Positions 1 through 13,200 of a stretch of 64,000 nucleotides of DNA are shown piece by piece. This stretch comes from Anticarsia gemmatalis (lineage: Eukaryota; Arthropoda; Insecta; Lepidoptera; Erebidae), in the NCBI RefSeq assembly GCF_050436995.1, contig NC_134758.1, positions 7,874,001 to 7,938,000 of the forward strand, given 5' to 3'. The position numbers were made by a program, and so were the translations under genes. Numbering within the stretch: position 1 is the first letter of the stretch; each line of letters starts with the position of its first letter. The notes below the pieces were generated by a model. That model saw only the letters and a program-made list of their open reading frames with translations. It did not search any database and was not told where the DNA came from.

Positions 1-3000
1 AAAGCGCCTGCAGGTGTCTCTCTTCTATCTGAGATTGTGCCTCGTATCACCTCTCTCTAACGTGCACCTTATTGCTGCGAGTGTTAAGTCAATTTCACCT
101 TGTAAGCTTTTAATACAAAATCGATTAGGGTTTATTGTTTACGGAGCGGATTTGTATCAGAACTGTAATCTTAGCTTAAGACTCACGTCTCGTACGAATG
201 ATCATCTTTTTAAAGGTTTTGCAAATATTTACAAAAATGTAGGCGCTAGAGACTCTACATATTTATATGGCTGGTGATAGTAGGCGTCCTATGTCGAGTG
301 CCAGTATGTGCATGTGAAATGCAGCGAAACTTTAATTGGATATTTACTTACTTTTGATAAGCCGCTGGTTGTATTATTTTGGCATACAATGGCATGCTTA
401 ACATGTCGGTATGGGGAGCTGGCGGCTAGTGGCGGCTGGTGGCGGCGCCTGGGAGCCGGCGGGCGCGGGCGCCGCGTGTCTTAGTATTCCGCGTATCGCG
501 CGTCGCGGGACGATTGCTCTTGCGCACAGCCGCCGACGACGCGCCGAGCGACGCACGCGCAAGGTCGCCGGGTGCTCCTCTATCGCTGACGGGCGCCTCA
601 TGTCCTGACGTTCAAACAACGATCCTTTGTCTATATTTATGTCCTTATACTGAACTGTGCCCGTTACCAGATCGATTATTACACATTACCGCGTCAGCGC
701 TCGCTTTCGCCTTTCGTCCTATTTTAGTAACAGGATTCGCATGCATCAATGACGCTGCCTGTTCCTGCGTCAGACTAGCGGTGGTTCTATTTCGATCATG
801 CTATTGAACTAGCTGGTGGTTGCTATTCCTGGTTGAATTTCTGCACATTCTATTTTGAAATTTTCAAGGCACGGTCTTTGGTAAAATAATCCAAAGTATC
901 GGTGTGAGGACGTTGACTCATAAGAGCCGCACCTACTCTACCTTATTTGTCACGCGGATAAGGATAGGTTGGGGTCGCGTCGAGAGTTGTTTCATGGTCA
1001 ACACTCGCTCTCGGTATTGTTGGGCTTAAAGTTTTGTTTTACCGAATATGTGTTATTATGCGTTTATTTTCACAGTAAAGACATATAAGATCATTTCGTC
1101 AGAAGAGAAACAGGTTTTTCGAGCTCTGGCGAACTAATTTCATTTATTTTTTCTTTTGCTGCTAAACCATTTATTTCAATGTGTACTATATTTGTTATAC
1201 CTATCTGGTTTGAGAGTATAATATAATACCTATACAGTCTATAGTTACAATAGCAAGTGTTAGCGGTATCGTATTACTGGGGCGTTAGATTCGTCTGTTT
1301 TGTTGTGCTGATAAACAATCAGAATTATCTTTGGCACTATAATGATCTTTATTATTTACTGTATTCTGCGACCGTCTCAATGCATTACGTTTTATTGGTA
1401 TACTAGTCACATGCTTTATTATGATTTACAATTACGATAGCTGACGTTTGTAGTATTATTTATGAGAATTATAAAAATATGTTTCGTTTGTATTAATTGT
1501 CGATTTCGTTAATACAGATGATAAGTTCCGTCTAAAAGTTCGATTTCCCAGCCCCAAAACAACTACAAGAGACCATTGTTAATTATTTTACAATTATTCG
1601 CGAATGAGGGTGTAAATGATTCTCACCCTTTGTGTTTATTTTTTAATCTGTTTCGGGGTCTGTCTCTTTGCCTCGAAAACAATTTTCAAATGCAAATTGG
1701 TTTGCAGGCCGTAGGTAGGTACGTTTTGTCAGCTTATAAAAAAGTACCGTCGACTGTAGCATCTTTACTTTACCATGTTAAAACTAACTAAAAAATATAG
1801 GTTTTTTCACTGAACTTTTATTTGGTAGATGTATAATTTTACATAAGTCATCTTTTTAATGAAAGTCTTGGTTTATTAGCGCTTTATCATTAACTTAAAC
1901 ATATTTGTAATTAAATAGGTAATGTATTGGCAAAGTTACTACGACAAAGTAGAGATGCCATAGTTGACTGTACATAAGTTGTTTGTTTCATAGATATAGT
2001 AAAATGTAAATCTTCATTCACTATATGACACAAACATGTGTCATTCGTTATTTTATATCGTTGGTCAGCGTAACAATAAGTTGAATGGTCAATAGCCACA
2101 AATAGTACCTACCTAGAGTTCTGTACAACTTTAAATATAATAATTTTAATTTAATGATTGTTACCTAGAATTATGGCTGGATATTCGCAATTTTAAATAA
2201 AGAAAAATAACAAGCCAATGATTGGTGATTCGGTTTATTTATATACTTATTTTTTCTTATTTGATAGTAACATGTCCTGAATATTAAGCAAAAGTTTAAA
2301 GGACCAATGATAGTAGAGAAGGCAATAAGACTACGCGCTATTCTAGTTATAGGTCTGTTCCCGTAATCAACTAAAATTAAAATAATTAATTACATTACAA
2401 TAATACTTCATCTCTCATTCCTGATTAAACTTCCAAAATCATATTTATCTTAAAGTTTAAGTTCTTAAAATCTTGAAGAAAATTTGTTTTTGAAAAAGGT
2501 ACGGTAAGTTTGCGTCAGGTTTTTTTTAAATTACGTTTTCTTACTGGGTATTAAACAAAATAAAAATGTAAATTTGTAAGGAAATTTTAATTTAGTGCTA
2601 AGATCTTTCTGGGCGTTCTAATTTAATACAAAAACTGAACCCTGAAAAGGTAAACCAATGATAACATTATTGTGTGTTGTGGTTTTCCTGCAAATTTATT
2701 GAATTACTTCCATTCATTTTGCCTTATTTATTTGCAGCCTTCATTAATTTGTTTGTGTGAAGACTTATTCTAAAAACGGCTATGAAATTACGCTTTCCTT
2801 ATTGAATTACTGTCGCCTTTCGCTATTATAAAATACAAATAATTATTACTAATTTTAGTAAATAAAATTAAATTTTACTCTTAATGCGATAATTTCCCAT
2901 GACTTTTATGTTAAAGACTTCCTTTTGACATGTTTAATTAACTCATAATTGTCATTAATGTAGTTTCATTACCAGTACCGCTATAGAAGTGCAAATTAAA

Positions 3001-4908
3001 CCTGTTCTATTAACGAGTTCAATTGTGAATACCATAAAAGTAGACTCTTGGACGTAAACATGCAATGCTCTACATTTTTGTAAAAAAAAAGAATGTTAAA
3101 TGCAACTTATGTTGTCAATATCGAACAAGACTTACATTCCTGGCAGAATATTATACAGTTTTTACAACAGTAGCAAAGTAATTATATTATTAAATAATAA
3201 TAATATGATCGCAGAAAAACGCCTTATAACTACCGAATATCTCGTACAATGTAAGTCAAATTATTTTGGAAGTTATTCACTCATATGGCAGTCGTATTTT
3301 TACACACAGCATTGGGTAAATCTGCCATCAATCGAGCCGCGCGTGCCTCGGGTAAGCCGGGCCAGATTACCGCGGCCCGTCAACTACGGCCTACGAGAGA
3401 ACATATGCGACCCTTCTGTTTGTCCATGACGAAGGAAAATTGTGATTACATTCCCGTTTATTGCGTTATTTCGATCCATTAGGGCACTGTTTTTATGGAT
3501 AAAGCTTCATAAAAGAATCTATAGGGGAAGCGGTTTACTTTTGTTTGGTTTGAAGCTTCTATGTAGTGAACAATAGAGTCGTGTTGATGGGTCTATTATA
3601 ATTTGGTGAATGCGTAAGTTATAATTAATGTAATGATTTAAAAGTTACTTGCCTCTAATAAAATAAATGTGTGTTGAGTTTTTCACACTTGTAATGGTAC
3701 ACTTGTCTGTATCGTACTATCGGTCGAATACTGAAACGTCTCTTTTACTCTCTATACTTCAAAGCAACTTAAATTAACTTTAAATTGAATGCTGTTATCG
3801 CTTTTGTTCTAAACGTTAAACTTTTGCATCTTAATTATTACAGTTCGTTTTAGTTAACTATTCTCTGTATTAATTGTAACTAATTAAAATTGTGCATACT
3901 ACGCAGATCGTTCTCCCCAAGGCTCAAACACTTACGACTTTTTGTGAATCATTTAAACTAGTATCGACTCTTCCACGTCACAGATTCTCTGTTAAGTAAC
4001 GTAGAACATCAAGCTGTCGTCAGATCGACGTCAGTAGGAACAATAGCGTGTAAACTAATATTAATTCTGCACGAGGTTGCATAACATTTGCATTACACAA
4101 TGCCATCGATTCCTACATGGTGTGACTATAGAGTATTATCGCTCTATAGAGGTGATCGCCATAAACTATCTGTGAGGTCTTAACCGATATTATTCTAATC
4201 GTTTTAACGTCGCGGTTTACATGCTTAACCTACAGTTTACAAGAGCTTCGACGTTTAACAATTTTGGTAGAGAATTTCAGCTTTATTTTGTACACGAAGT
4301 AATTTTTCTTCAAGATAATTTACTTTGCAAGGTACCGTTTTTCATTAAAAATTAATGATTTACGCGAAGTTTTACAGAATTTATAGCCAAAAGCTTCTTT
4401 TCCTCAATTATAAACACTTTTGTCTTGTTCTTGACACCTACTAATTATTTAAATCCTCACCTTTACTCTGGACCTGATTAAGGTAAAGTAAAATGCTATA
4501 AATTACATAAATTATCTCGGAGCAGAATTTTAAAATCGATCCTGCTCATAATTGTACACGATTCGTTCCCTCGTTTCGTTCAACGTGATTCCCCTTTTCA
4601 TCTTCAAACCTTTTTAAAGGGGGATCAGCGAGGAGCAAGCGAAGTGATTTTTAATCTCTATTTACACCCAAAAGAGTCGATTAGCCGATCCTCTCAGCGT
4701 TTTTTGAATCTGTATTGCGGTCTTAAGTGGTTTGAATTGATAGGCTGAAGCCTTAATATCGACGGAACAATTCACAGTCTCGAGAATTGAATTCTTTCAA
4801 CGTTTCTATCTCTATAGGCTTTCTGTATGGAAACTTGATTTGTAGGTACTTGATATGTCGTAGCTGTAATTTTGTGATACATATGTTACTGTAAAAAGCC
4901 CGAACTGT
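1..4908. other. Noncoding stretch, no gene recognised
   Basis: AT-rich sequence with frequent stops in all frames. No open frame shows a recognisable domain. A GC-rich, CpG-rich patch at about 410-605 allows three overlapping short frames on both strands, which is what base composition alone produces. It could be a promoter or 5' exon of a gene outside the window, but nothing in the sequence decides this. A smaller GC-rich patch lies at about 3,320-3,420. Confidence 0.6.
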
Positions 4909-5028
4909 GGTAAATCCTAAGATTTTCCGGTAAAACCTTAGATTTACCAACTCTCAATGGTAAAAGTCCGAACAATTATTTTATTTCGAACTTTTACCAC
5001 TATTAATTTGGTAAATCTTAGATTTACC
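4909..5028. repeat. Nested palindrome, possible MITE remnant
   Basis: Two 44-nt arms (4929-4972 and 4985-5028) are imperfect inverted repeats around a 12-nt AT-rich loop. Each arm carries a 19-20-nt unit that is nearly self-palindromic, GGTAAATCTAAGATTTACC-like. A third copy of the unit stands just outside at 4909-4928. Foldback structures like this are usually decayed MITEs. No target-site duplication was identified and the family is unknown. Confidence 0.6.
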
Positions 5029-6164
5029 TCAAGGGCAGGTAAATTCGAAAACATTAGTATTACAGAAACTTTTCTGCAAAAAAAAACGGAATAATAGATT
5101 TACCGTCTATCATACAGAGGCCCCTAATCTGCTATTGATAGATCGTCATGCTCACGTTCTACGTAGATACACCTGTAACTCGCTTCAGTGGATTACAGAC
5201 GTGACGGTGATTTATTATATTATTTTTTAGACGATTATCTACTACTTCGTTTAATATCTAATCTATTGTGACACATCTCGTTGAATATCTAACGCTAAAC
5301 TGTTTTGACATTGAAACAGGAAAGTTAGAAACTAGCTAGGTATTGTGTAACGCTCCGTTGAGCTCTATTCATGATATTGTGTTTGACTTAACTTTTTCTG
5401 CGTCAGCGTCTCTTTTATAGTCCTAACCACAATGTGCCTGTGGTTTTATGTATAACTGTTTATTTAGTAAGGTAGTACTTTGGTTTCGTTAAACATTTCC
5501 TAAAATAGTTGTGCTGTCATAAATGACACTATTAGCAAACCTTTTGCGGCATCTGAGTTCATCGTTAAAACAATAAAGAAACGGTTGTACAGTAAAAAGC
5601 GTAGCAATAAAAACTATGCGAAAAAATCTGCGTGCATAGAAAAATGAAGTATTTTTTGCAGGTATTTAGCGAAATACGTGGACGTGGTTGTGCCGGTGTG
5701 AGTGTCAGTCTGGAGCGACGCGACGCACTCGAGTGCGTATCGCAGATTGGAGTGGCTGTCGCTGTCACGTCACTCGGATGAGTACGATGTCAGCCCCATC
5801 CCACCGGCGTATCCTGCGTATCATTCGCATCGATGTATGACATGTGTGGATTTACCTAACAGTACGCCTCTACGGATATACATGCCTGCACAGATTATAT
5901 TTGATGGATACATCGCCTCGTATATTTTACGATTTGTATTTATGTTCGGGGACTTAGTCGTTCCCCCTTGGAGTTTCCGTTATTTTGTATTTCGACGGTC
6001 CCTACGTACATTCCCTCAAGTGGTACTTACGGGATTTGCCTTTTTTGTTTCCGTGACCTTCCGGTTGTCATATACTTACTTTCGATTGATCAAAGAAAAA
6101 TTAGTAAAAATGCTTTAATTCTACCCTAAATCAACACTCGACAAACCCCAGAACTACAACACTT
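5029..6164. other. Noncoding stretch
   Basis: No supported gene. A 138-codon open frame at 5702-6118 (+) has no recognised domain and is treated as chance. A GC-richer patch at about 5,690-5,830 might be regulatory, but there is no specific evidence for that. Confidence 0.5.
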
Positions 6165-6215
6165 CCAATGTAAAATGTCACTAGTGAGAGTTAAGACATT
6201 TAATTTTTACATTGG
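6165..6215. repeat. Short interrupted inverted repeat
   Basis: The left arm CCAATGTAAAATGTC (6165-6179) pairs with 6195-6215, whose reverse complement is the same word with six extra bases in the middle. The loop contains the palindrome CACTAGTG. It looks like a small foldback remnant, and no function is claimed. Confidence 0.4.
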
Positions 6216-6725
6216 CAAGTCAACAACACCCCCGCGCGCCTCCCCCGTAACTCCCACATGCGGGCTTGTTGCGCTCGCGCAAAAAAGAAAATGAAAAATG
6301 TAAAAGATAAAGGTAAAGCCATCAAAATATCGTCAGGTAAGTTGAAATAAAATGAATATATTTTAACGTTTTTATTTTATTTTCTCATAAAAGACAACAA
6401 ATAAAGACTTCGTGCAAAATTTCATAGCTCTGCGATTGATAGAACTTGAGATACAAGTGTTTGAAACTTCAAACCGCTCTCCTGTAAAATTTGCGTTTTC
6501 CAATTAGGTTATTGTACGTAGGGACCGTCGATTTTTGCTCAATTATTCATGACTTGTTTGTATTTAAAAGGGAATGACCGCATGTACTGTTTTATGTCAC
6601 TTCTATATTATAACAATGATATTAACGTTGTTGGAAAATAACTCAAGAATAAGTATAATAGGAATACTTAGTTGAATCTCAGTTAGCGCAATTTGCATAC
6701 TTTAGAATCTTACACAGACTTGAAT

Positions 6726-6960
6726 TGTTATAAAACTGAAGAGTTTGTTTGTTTGAACGCGCTAATCTCAGGAATTACTGGGCCGATTTGAAAAATTCTT
6801 TCAGTGTTAGATAGCCCATTTATCGAAGAAGGCTATAGGCTATATAACATCACGCTACGGTTATTAGGAGCGGAGTAGCAACGAAAAATGTTACAAAAAC
6901 GGGGAAAATTTTGACCCATTCTCTTAGGTGACGCAAGCGAAGTTGCGCGGGTCAGCTAGT
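6726..6960 (+). repeat. Lepidopteran interspersed repeat, copy 1
   Basis: This repeat runs from an element-like head (TAAAACTGAAGAGTTTGTTT) to the tail GCGCGGGTCAGCTAGT. A closely similar copy lies in the opposite orientation at 36339-36597, and a divergent relative sits in the NAA10 intron at 32361-32554. Recurrence within one window is direct evidence of a dispersed repeat. The type is familiar from noctuid genomes, but class (SINE, LINE tail or MITE) cannot be settled here. Confidence 0.8.
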
Positions 6961-9135
6961 TTATCATAAAGTGGTTTAATGGTTTATACAAGTTGTAAGC
7001 TGACATTATTGTTATTGTTTCTGTAGAGCAGGAAGTGTAGAGTCAGGTGATAGATAGTATCTGTTATATCATCAACAACATTACTATGGTAAAAACATGA
7101 CTGTCCTATTCAAATTGATGATATTATAATATCAAAGTGTATAATTATACAGGATTATGAAATAAGGTAGATACTTAGTTTGTGAAGTAGGAAAATTGTA
7201 ATTTCAAGGTTTCAATTATTTTCTTTAATGACTCTTCCGTCAAGCTATTTTCAAATAGGAGCATTAGTGATAGCATCTTCATACGAAACCTCAAGATTAT
7301 TGTCCTGACAAGGCACTAAGTTATATGAAATCGCAACATCGAAGCAAGTCTATTGAGTGCAGCCATCAATAGGAAACCGAGGACGTCGTGATGAACACAA
7401 TATCTTCCGCAATATCCTCGCTTTAGTTATACAGACGTATAAAAATATATTGTTGAACATTCGTCTGTTCGAAGAATGGCGGTAAATATTTTCGTTACGA
7501 TACAGAAACATTTCGGTCGGCACGCAACGATCATTAGCTTGTTTAAGCAAACTGATTGCCTCAATTATTACAAATGAATCATGCGATCGTTTAATTTTGG
7601 TTCTCTTTCATGTCATTATTCAAAATCAGCGTTGATTGGTAGACGTAGCATTGTGTCGCAATACTAGGAACGGTCGGCGAGAACAAACAGACTAACTAAC
7701 ACTAGCTCGCTCGTACTCGGCTAGTGCCGTGATGGACGTACAGAAGCGACAACACGACAGGCTATATATCAAAACGTCACTGGCCCGTTCTACTGTTGAA
7801 CACCCGAACATCTTACCGACGGGTTATCGCTCAGATAGATCTGGCTAAGTACCAATATTCCCACATGAATGATTAAATGTTATACAATTATTGTATCCAC
7901 GCTGCGATCGAGAGATATTGACCATCGTGTTACCAAACACGCTTTAATGCAAAGATGATATCCCACTTGACTACGGAATGAGCCACTCGAGTTATTTTAG
8001 ATTCAATCCATTGAATGGTAGCTATTGCAATGTGTTACTCGAATAACCACATTTAGCGTGCAACCATTCCACGAAACGAACTGCGAGTAAACTCAGCGGG
8101 TTATAATACTTCAGTAGAGTACACTTACACAACTAAATAAGAATACGAAAGTTTCTGATGTACCCTATAACACAAAAAGTATAAGGCACTCGGTAAATAG
8201 GCCAACCTACTTAAAACTTTTTACTAGGAAGTTTGGAGGAGGCTTCATTAGATCCCGTGAGCAAGCAACAAATTGTAATTGGGTTGCACCTTCGTGTTAC
8301 GGATCGGGGAGATCACAGGGCTCCATTTAGTATTGTAAGACAAAAGAAAGTAATTTGAGTTACTCGGGTACAAGCGTAGATCCGGTGTGACGGATTACAG
8401 CCGTGAAACAAGCATCACGAACTAGGTAACCAACTAGTTACTGATGCCTAATAAGATTCAGATTTTTTTGGTTAGGTTTATGGTTTGATGGCACAAACAA
8501 AATGTATACTTGAAGTGTCTCGTTTGTTGCGAGTATGTAGGTACGTATATTTTATTGCGTCCTCGGGGTAGCGAAATGGTACAGTAATGAGAGTACTCCA
8601 CAACAGTCGCTACGTCGCAAAAAATGGGGAGGGTGCCAAAGACTTTTATCCCCTGGGGAGACAACGCACCGAGGGAGTAAACGACGCGACATGTTTCCAA
8701 TAGCTAAGACGATTTACATTTATAACACTTATGTACTAATACCTATATTCTTTACTAATCTATTTATGTAAGTTATTATAATTGTAGTATTTTGTAACGT
8801 GTAATAAATAGGATCCGTCATGGTGATGTATTCAATCGTGATTATCCAGTCTTTGTTCTCGAAGTTCCTTTTACTTGAGCTCGGTGGATCATCAATCTCT
8901 AGGAGCAGTAAGTAGCTAGTAGAATCGACTTAAGTTTCTTTAAAAGATTGGCTAAGAAATACTTTAGGTTTTAGTTCAGGCTAATAGGTATATTGATTTA
9001 AGCAATAAGTCGTATTGATTGTAAAACACTTTTATGGACATATTTTTATGTTTCGTGGTTCATTTATATTACACGGAATAGTAATGATGCAAAAGGAAAC
9101 ATTTACATTTTCCTGTTACAAAATAAAAAAAACCG
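6961..9135. other. Noncoding stretch
   Basis: No gene is supported. There are patches of slightly higher GC at about 7,620-7,830 and 8,570-8,700, without conserved coding features. Confidence 0.5.
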
Positions 9136-10277
9136 TTAACACGTTAACTGCCAAGATAAAAAAATACAAAATTTTATGACGTCATTTTTTTATTTTTCTG
9201 AAATGTAACATATTGACATAAATTACGATAATTGATCATGTCGTATTAATTTCCATGATTATTTATGTAAGATTTAGGTAAAAATAAATTTGTCAGGCAT
9301 ATGTGACTGACAAAGCCCAAACGGTATAAAATATACCTATTGCGCCATGTCAGGCATTTTGTCAGGCATTGTCATGAAACAAGTAATAATATTGCGGCCG
9401 CGCGTATTTTGCATTTGCGCGGGAAAACTTTTCGTTCACTGCGGGCTGCGATCGGTTGACTGTAAGTACCTAAATAGTTCGCTCCTTGCACGTTGCAACC
9501 TGTCGGGGGTCTCTTGCATGCAGTAAATGCATTTTTTTAGTCGTTGCTAAATAGTTGTCGAAGTAGGCGCGTAAATTTATTGCTCTCAGATAAAGTTATT
9601 TATGTGACGATTACTATTACTAATAATGTCGATTATTGATAATATGGATGATTTTGAACTATCGTTACTTGATCTACAAGTTATTGACGAACTGGAAAAG
9701 CAAAATTTGACTCAAAGTAAAAAAAAAATAAAAAAAAATCAAATGTAAAAAAATCTCGTAAATATTGCTCGAGGTGTTATAAGATTAATGTAGAAACAGT
9801 GGATAGAAATCATGCGAGAAGGAAAACGAAGCAAGTAAATACCTATTGTCCAAATTGTCCCAATGAACCACATTATTGTCTAAAATGTTTCAATGAAGAA
9901 CATAAAAAAAAATAAAATTTTGTTTTTCTTCTAATACTATTTATTTTATTTTATTTCTAATTCTCTCAGCGGTAACGCCGATAATAATGTTATTATTTCG
10001 CCAAATAAAAAGCATTTGCAAAATTTCATAGTGTCGTATTTTATTTTTCCTATTTAATTTTCGTTCCAATCATGAAAATGGTGGGCCAAGCTGCACATAG
10101 TTTCTCTGGGGCCTTGTCAGTCAATTACCGTAAAGAAAAATGCGATAAACGTGCCAGACGGCTCCTTGGGTTGATTTGAAATATATGCATCTGCGTCAGT
10201 CCCCCGTGTCTGACATGGCCCTAACAGATACTAGGTGCGTCAGGTACCGGTGCCTGACGTGGCAGTTAACGTGTTAA
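9136..10277 (+). mobile_element. Internally deleted piggyBac-like transposon
   Basis: The element is bounded by TTAA at 9136-9139 and 10274-10277, the target duplication used by piggyBac-type transposases. Perfect 14-bp terminal inverted repeats (CACGTTAACTGCCA) lie at 9140-9153 and 10260-10273. Subterminal TGTCAGGCA-like words repeat near the left end (about 9290-9370), and inverted forms lie near the right end (about 10208-10257). The interior encodes only the acidic start and the cysteine-rich end of a transposase, so the copy is non-autonomous. The intervening catalytic core is missing. It is about 1.14 kb, whereas autonomous members are usually 2.3-2.6 kb. Confidence 0.85.
9626..9915 (+). 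pseudogene. piggyBac transposase remnant (N- and C-terminal pieces)
   Basis: An ATG at 9626 opens a 40-codon acidic and then lysine-rich frame beginning MSIIDNMDDFELSLLDL, which ends at a TAA in an A-rich run near 9746. One frame over, reading continues from about 9738 to a TAA at 9913-9915. It encodes a C-terminal cysteine-rich domain of the piggyBac type: C-x2-C (YCSRCY), then C-x2-C (CPNCP), then C-x2-C followed by H (CLKCFNEEH). The DDE catalytic domain is absent between them. The pattern fits an internal deletion that joined the two ends, with a later indel in the poly-A run. In intact family members this cross-brace zinc domain binds the transposon ends. The copy cannot encode an active transposase. 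Confidence 0.8.
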
Positions 10278-13200
10278 GTTTACAATTGCGTAAGCTTTCA
10301 TAAATTTTATGTATTTTGTATTTGTATTTTGATTAAATATAATTATATTTTATCAAAATACAAATATGTAACTACTTGCATAAGGCATAAATAAAACATA
10401 CCTATTCACAATAATAAAAACAAATTGCCAAGAAAATTCACTTCACATTGCAAAACCTGAATATGTATAATTATTATTGTTACAAACCTAATGTACATTG
10501 TACAGTTAGAGAACTAACACCGTAGAAATCGTATAAATGAAATCTGTAGGACAGAATGCATTACAAAGATTACCTTATAAAATATTAATGAAATTACAGA
10601 GTAGATAATATCTCTATTTCACTGCAGGATGTAATGTAGTCTAGCCTCTCTCTCTGGAGAGTCATAGAGCCGTCTGTGAGCAGTGTTCGCCAAACTTTGC
10701 CAATATTTGTACACACTACTTACAAACAAGTAGTCTGCGGTACAGCTTTGTTCAAGCGCTAGAACAGTTGCAATCTGCTCACTCACTGATTACTACGAGC
10801 TTGCTAACCTACCCATTGATTCTCCTAGATTTACTCGTATCTCACTATTGTTTATATTCATCTGAAGCCTTTCATTCAGCATCGGACAGTAAGTACACTC
10901 GACCATGTGTAATTAGTGAACAGGAAAACTCACACGTTAACATTTAATTTCCTACCGTGACAAGCTTCCAGATTGAAGTGGGTTCGCAATGTATTCATCT
11001 GCAATTTTTATTAAATATTATCAATAGATATCACAGCGATAATAAGCGTTTTATGTTACTTCAAATTGCATGGTTGTAAAGAGCAGATTTACGACTTCTA
11101 TGTTAATTATTTGATGTGTAACCTGTTAACGAGCTGTTTTATGTGCAGTTATAAATTATTGCAAACTTTCTAAGCGTGAACACAGAAACTTACTAGCAAT
11201 ATACACAGGCTTAGAAAGTTGATTTAGTAAGGAGAGTTTAGTCATTTGCTGGTTTGTAAGCCTATCCTTATTTACACTTAATTATATGAAAGTTATTCGA
11301 TGTTGTAACTAAAAGTTTGTGGTATTTGAGAAACGCTGCGCGGTACTTGGTGCCAACCTTCTAATGAATAATCCAGCGCCGCTGCCGCTCTAACGCCAAA
11401 TTTATACCGTACGTCACATTAATCTAGATTAAAATGTTATTATACCACTCTACTTAAAGTTAAATTATGAGGACCATACTACATGAACGGGGTAACGATA
11501 CGCGGAAACTGCAGGTTAAACAGATTAGACCGGGGCGGCTTCGCACGAAGTTTATAATGTAGGTTGTATGAAGTAGATGCTACTATCAACTCGTTCAGGA
11601 AAGGTTATCAAACAAATAAACAAAAGTAGAAAGCTTCGGTTACATTATAACCGCTTACTTAACTTGGCATAACTTAGACTGCGAGGACGAAAAAATACGT
11701 AATCGTATTTTCCTGCACCGTGTGCCAGCGAGGTGCTCGCTCCTAATGATTGTCGCATAAACATTTCCGCAGTTGTTTAAAGTAAGTTCGAGGATTTTAA
11801 TGAAACAGTGAACAAATAAAGCGAAGCCCGCACACTGCTGGCAGAGTTTAATCAGAGGCAGTGCTCTCGTCTCGAGTGCGCAGTTGTGCATCAGACGAAA
11901 TTGTTTGAAGTCGCTTCGAGTGCACCACACTTCGACTGTAGCTGTTGCGACTCCCCGTCTACTCGTTACATTCATTTACTAGGACACAACGTCCCGCTCG
12001 TTTGACGATCACGACTCACAAACGTGCTATATCCAACTAAATGTTACTTCACCGAAACTAGGTGTCACGGTGCCGCCGTTTCATAATGCTTTGACGTATT
12101 TAAACATTGACTAGCTTTAAATAAACATTAACCAGGGAGATCTAATAACATATTCGATTAACGCTGTTATCGGCCAATCGACACCTATATCGGCTATAAT
12201 GGCAGTAAAATTACAGACCGAGTGGGGTATCAATTTACCAATTAGAAATAGGGTTTCGAAATCACGATGAAAGTTAAATACGACTACGTGACTCCGTACT
12301 CTATTATGATTTCCGGAAATTGAGCCTTAAGTACATTTTTATGATGTGCTTCCTTGGTATATTAATCCAGTCACACCAATTTGTTTAGTAAGCTAGCGCA
12401 TTAATTAATATACGAAGAAGTATCACACGATTTGCCGTACACATTAATATTCATATTCCTATCTAAATTAGTCTCTATCTACTGGATGCTGAAAATAATG
12501 ATTTTTCATAAGAAGTTTTCGTTTATTTTCTTTTTGAAAGTAATCGTTACCTTTTTTTACTTCAATGCGCACCTATTGTAGCCAAATATAATCGTGTTTA
12601 TAAATGTGTGCGACGTGTCGGGTGTTGTATCGATGTGTTTATAATTTTTTACCATAACACGCGTTAATATTCGGGGCACGTCGTCTCATATAGTGTCGGC
12701 AGTGGCAGCCGAGTATTGTCCGCGTGAGTTGCTACAGCGCGGCGTTTGGGCGACTGCCAAATCTTCATCGTCTACACAAGCTACAAGTGTCAGCCGCACA
12801 CTGGTGCTTGGCAGCCGACGTTCCTTCCTCGCGACAGATGCATAATTGGGTAACAGAAATGGGGACACGATTAAAACTTTAAAATCATTTTCCACTGAAT
12901 AAAACAAGCAGAAAGTTGAAAAGCTCTACGTCTTCGCGAGAAATTTTGCGTTCAAACTACCATTGTGAACGTGCCGAGCTGTTCAAACAAAAAGTCGACG
13001 AACCCCTAAAGAATTGTTACCGTGGTTAACAAGAGGCAAAAAAATCGCCTTCTATTCTTCGGCGGCTGCATATCTATAAAATGCAGTGGGAAATTGCATC
13101 ACTCGTCCCTCCGTCGCCCCTCGCCCTCTTGTTGGGAGGGAGATCTTTTCAATTCGCCCCTTTGGACGTCGCTGGGTTGTTCGCTTGTTCATGCGGTAAT

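Noticed and set aside
439..807. 122-codon frame (+) in a GC-rich patch
   Set aside because: Overlapping frames exist on both strands, composition is Ala/Arg-biased, and no domain is seen.
5702..6118. 138-codon frame (+)
   Set aside because: No recognisable domain and no splice or neighbour support. Treated as chance in a GC-richer patch.
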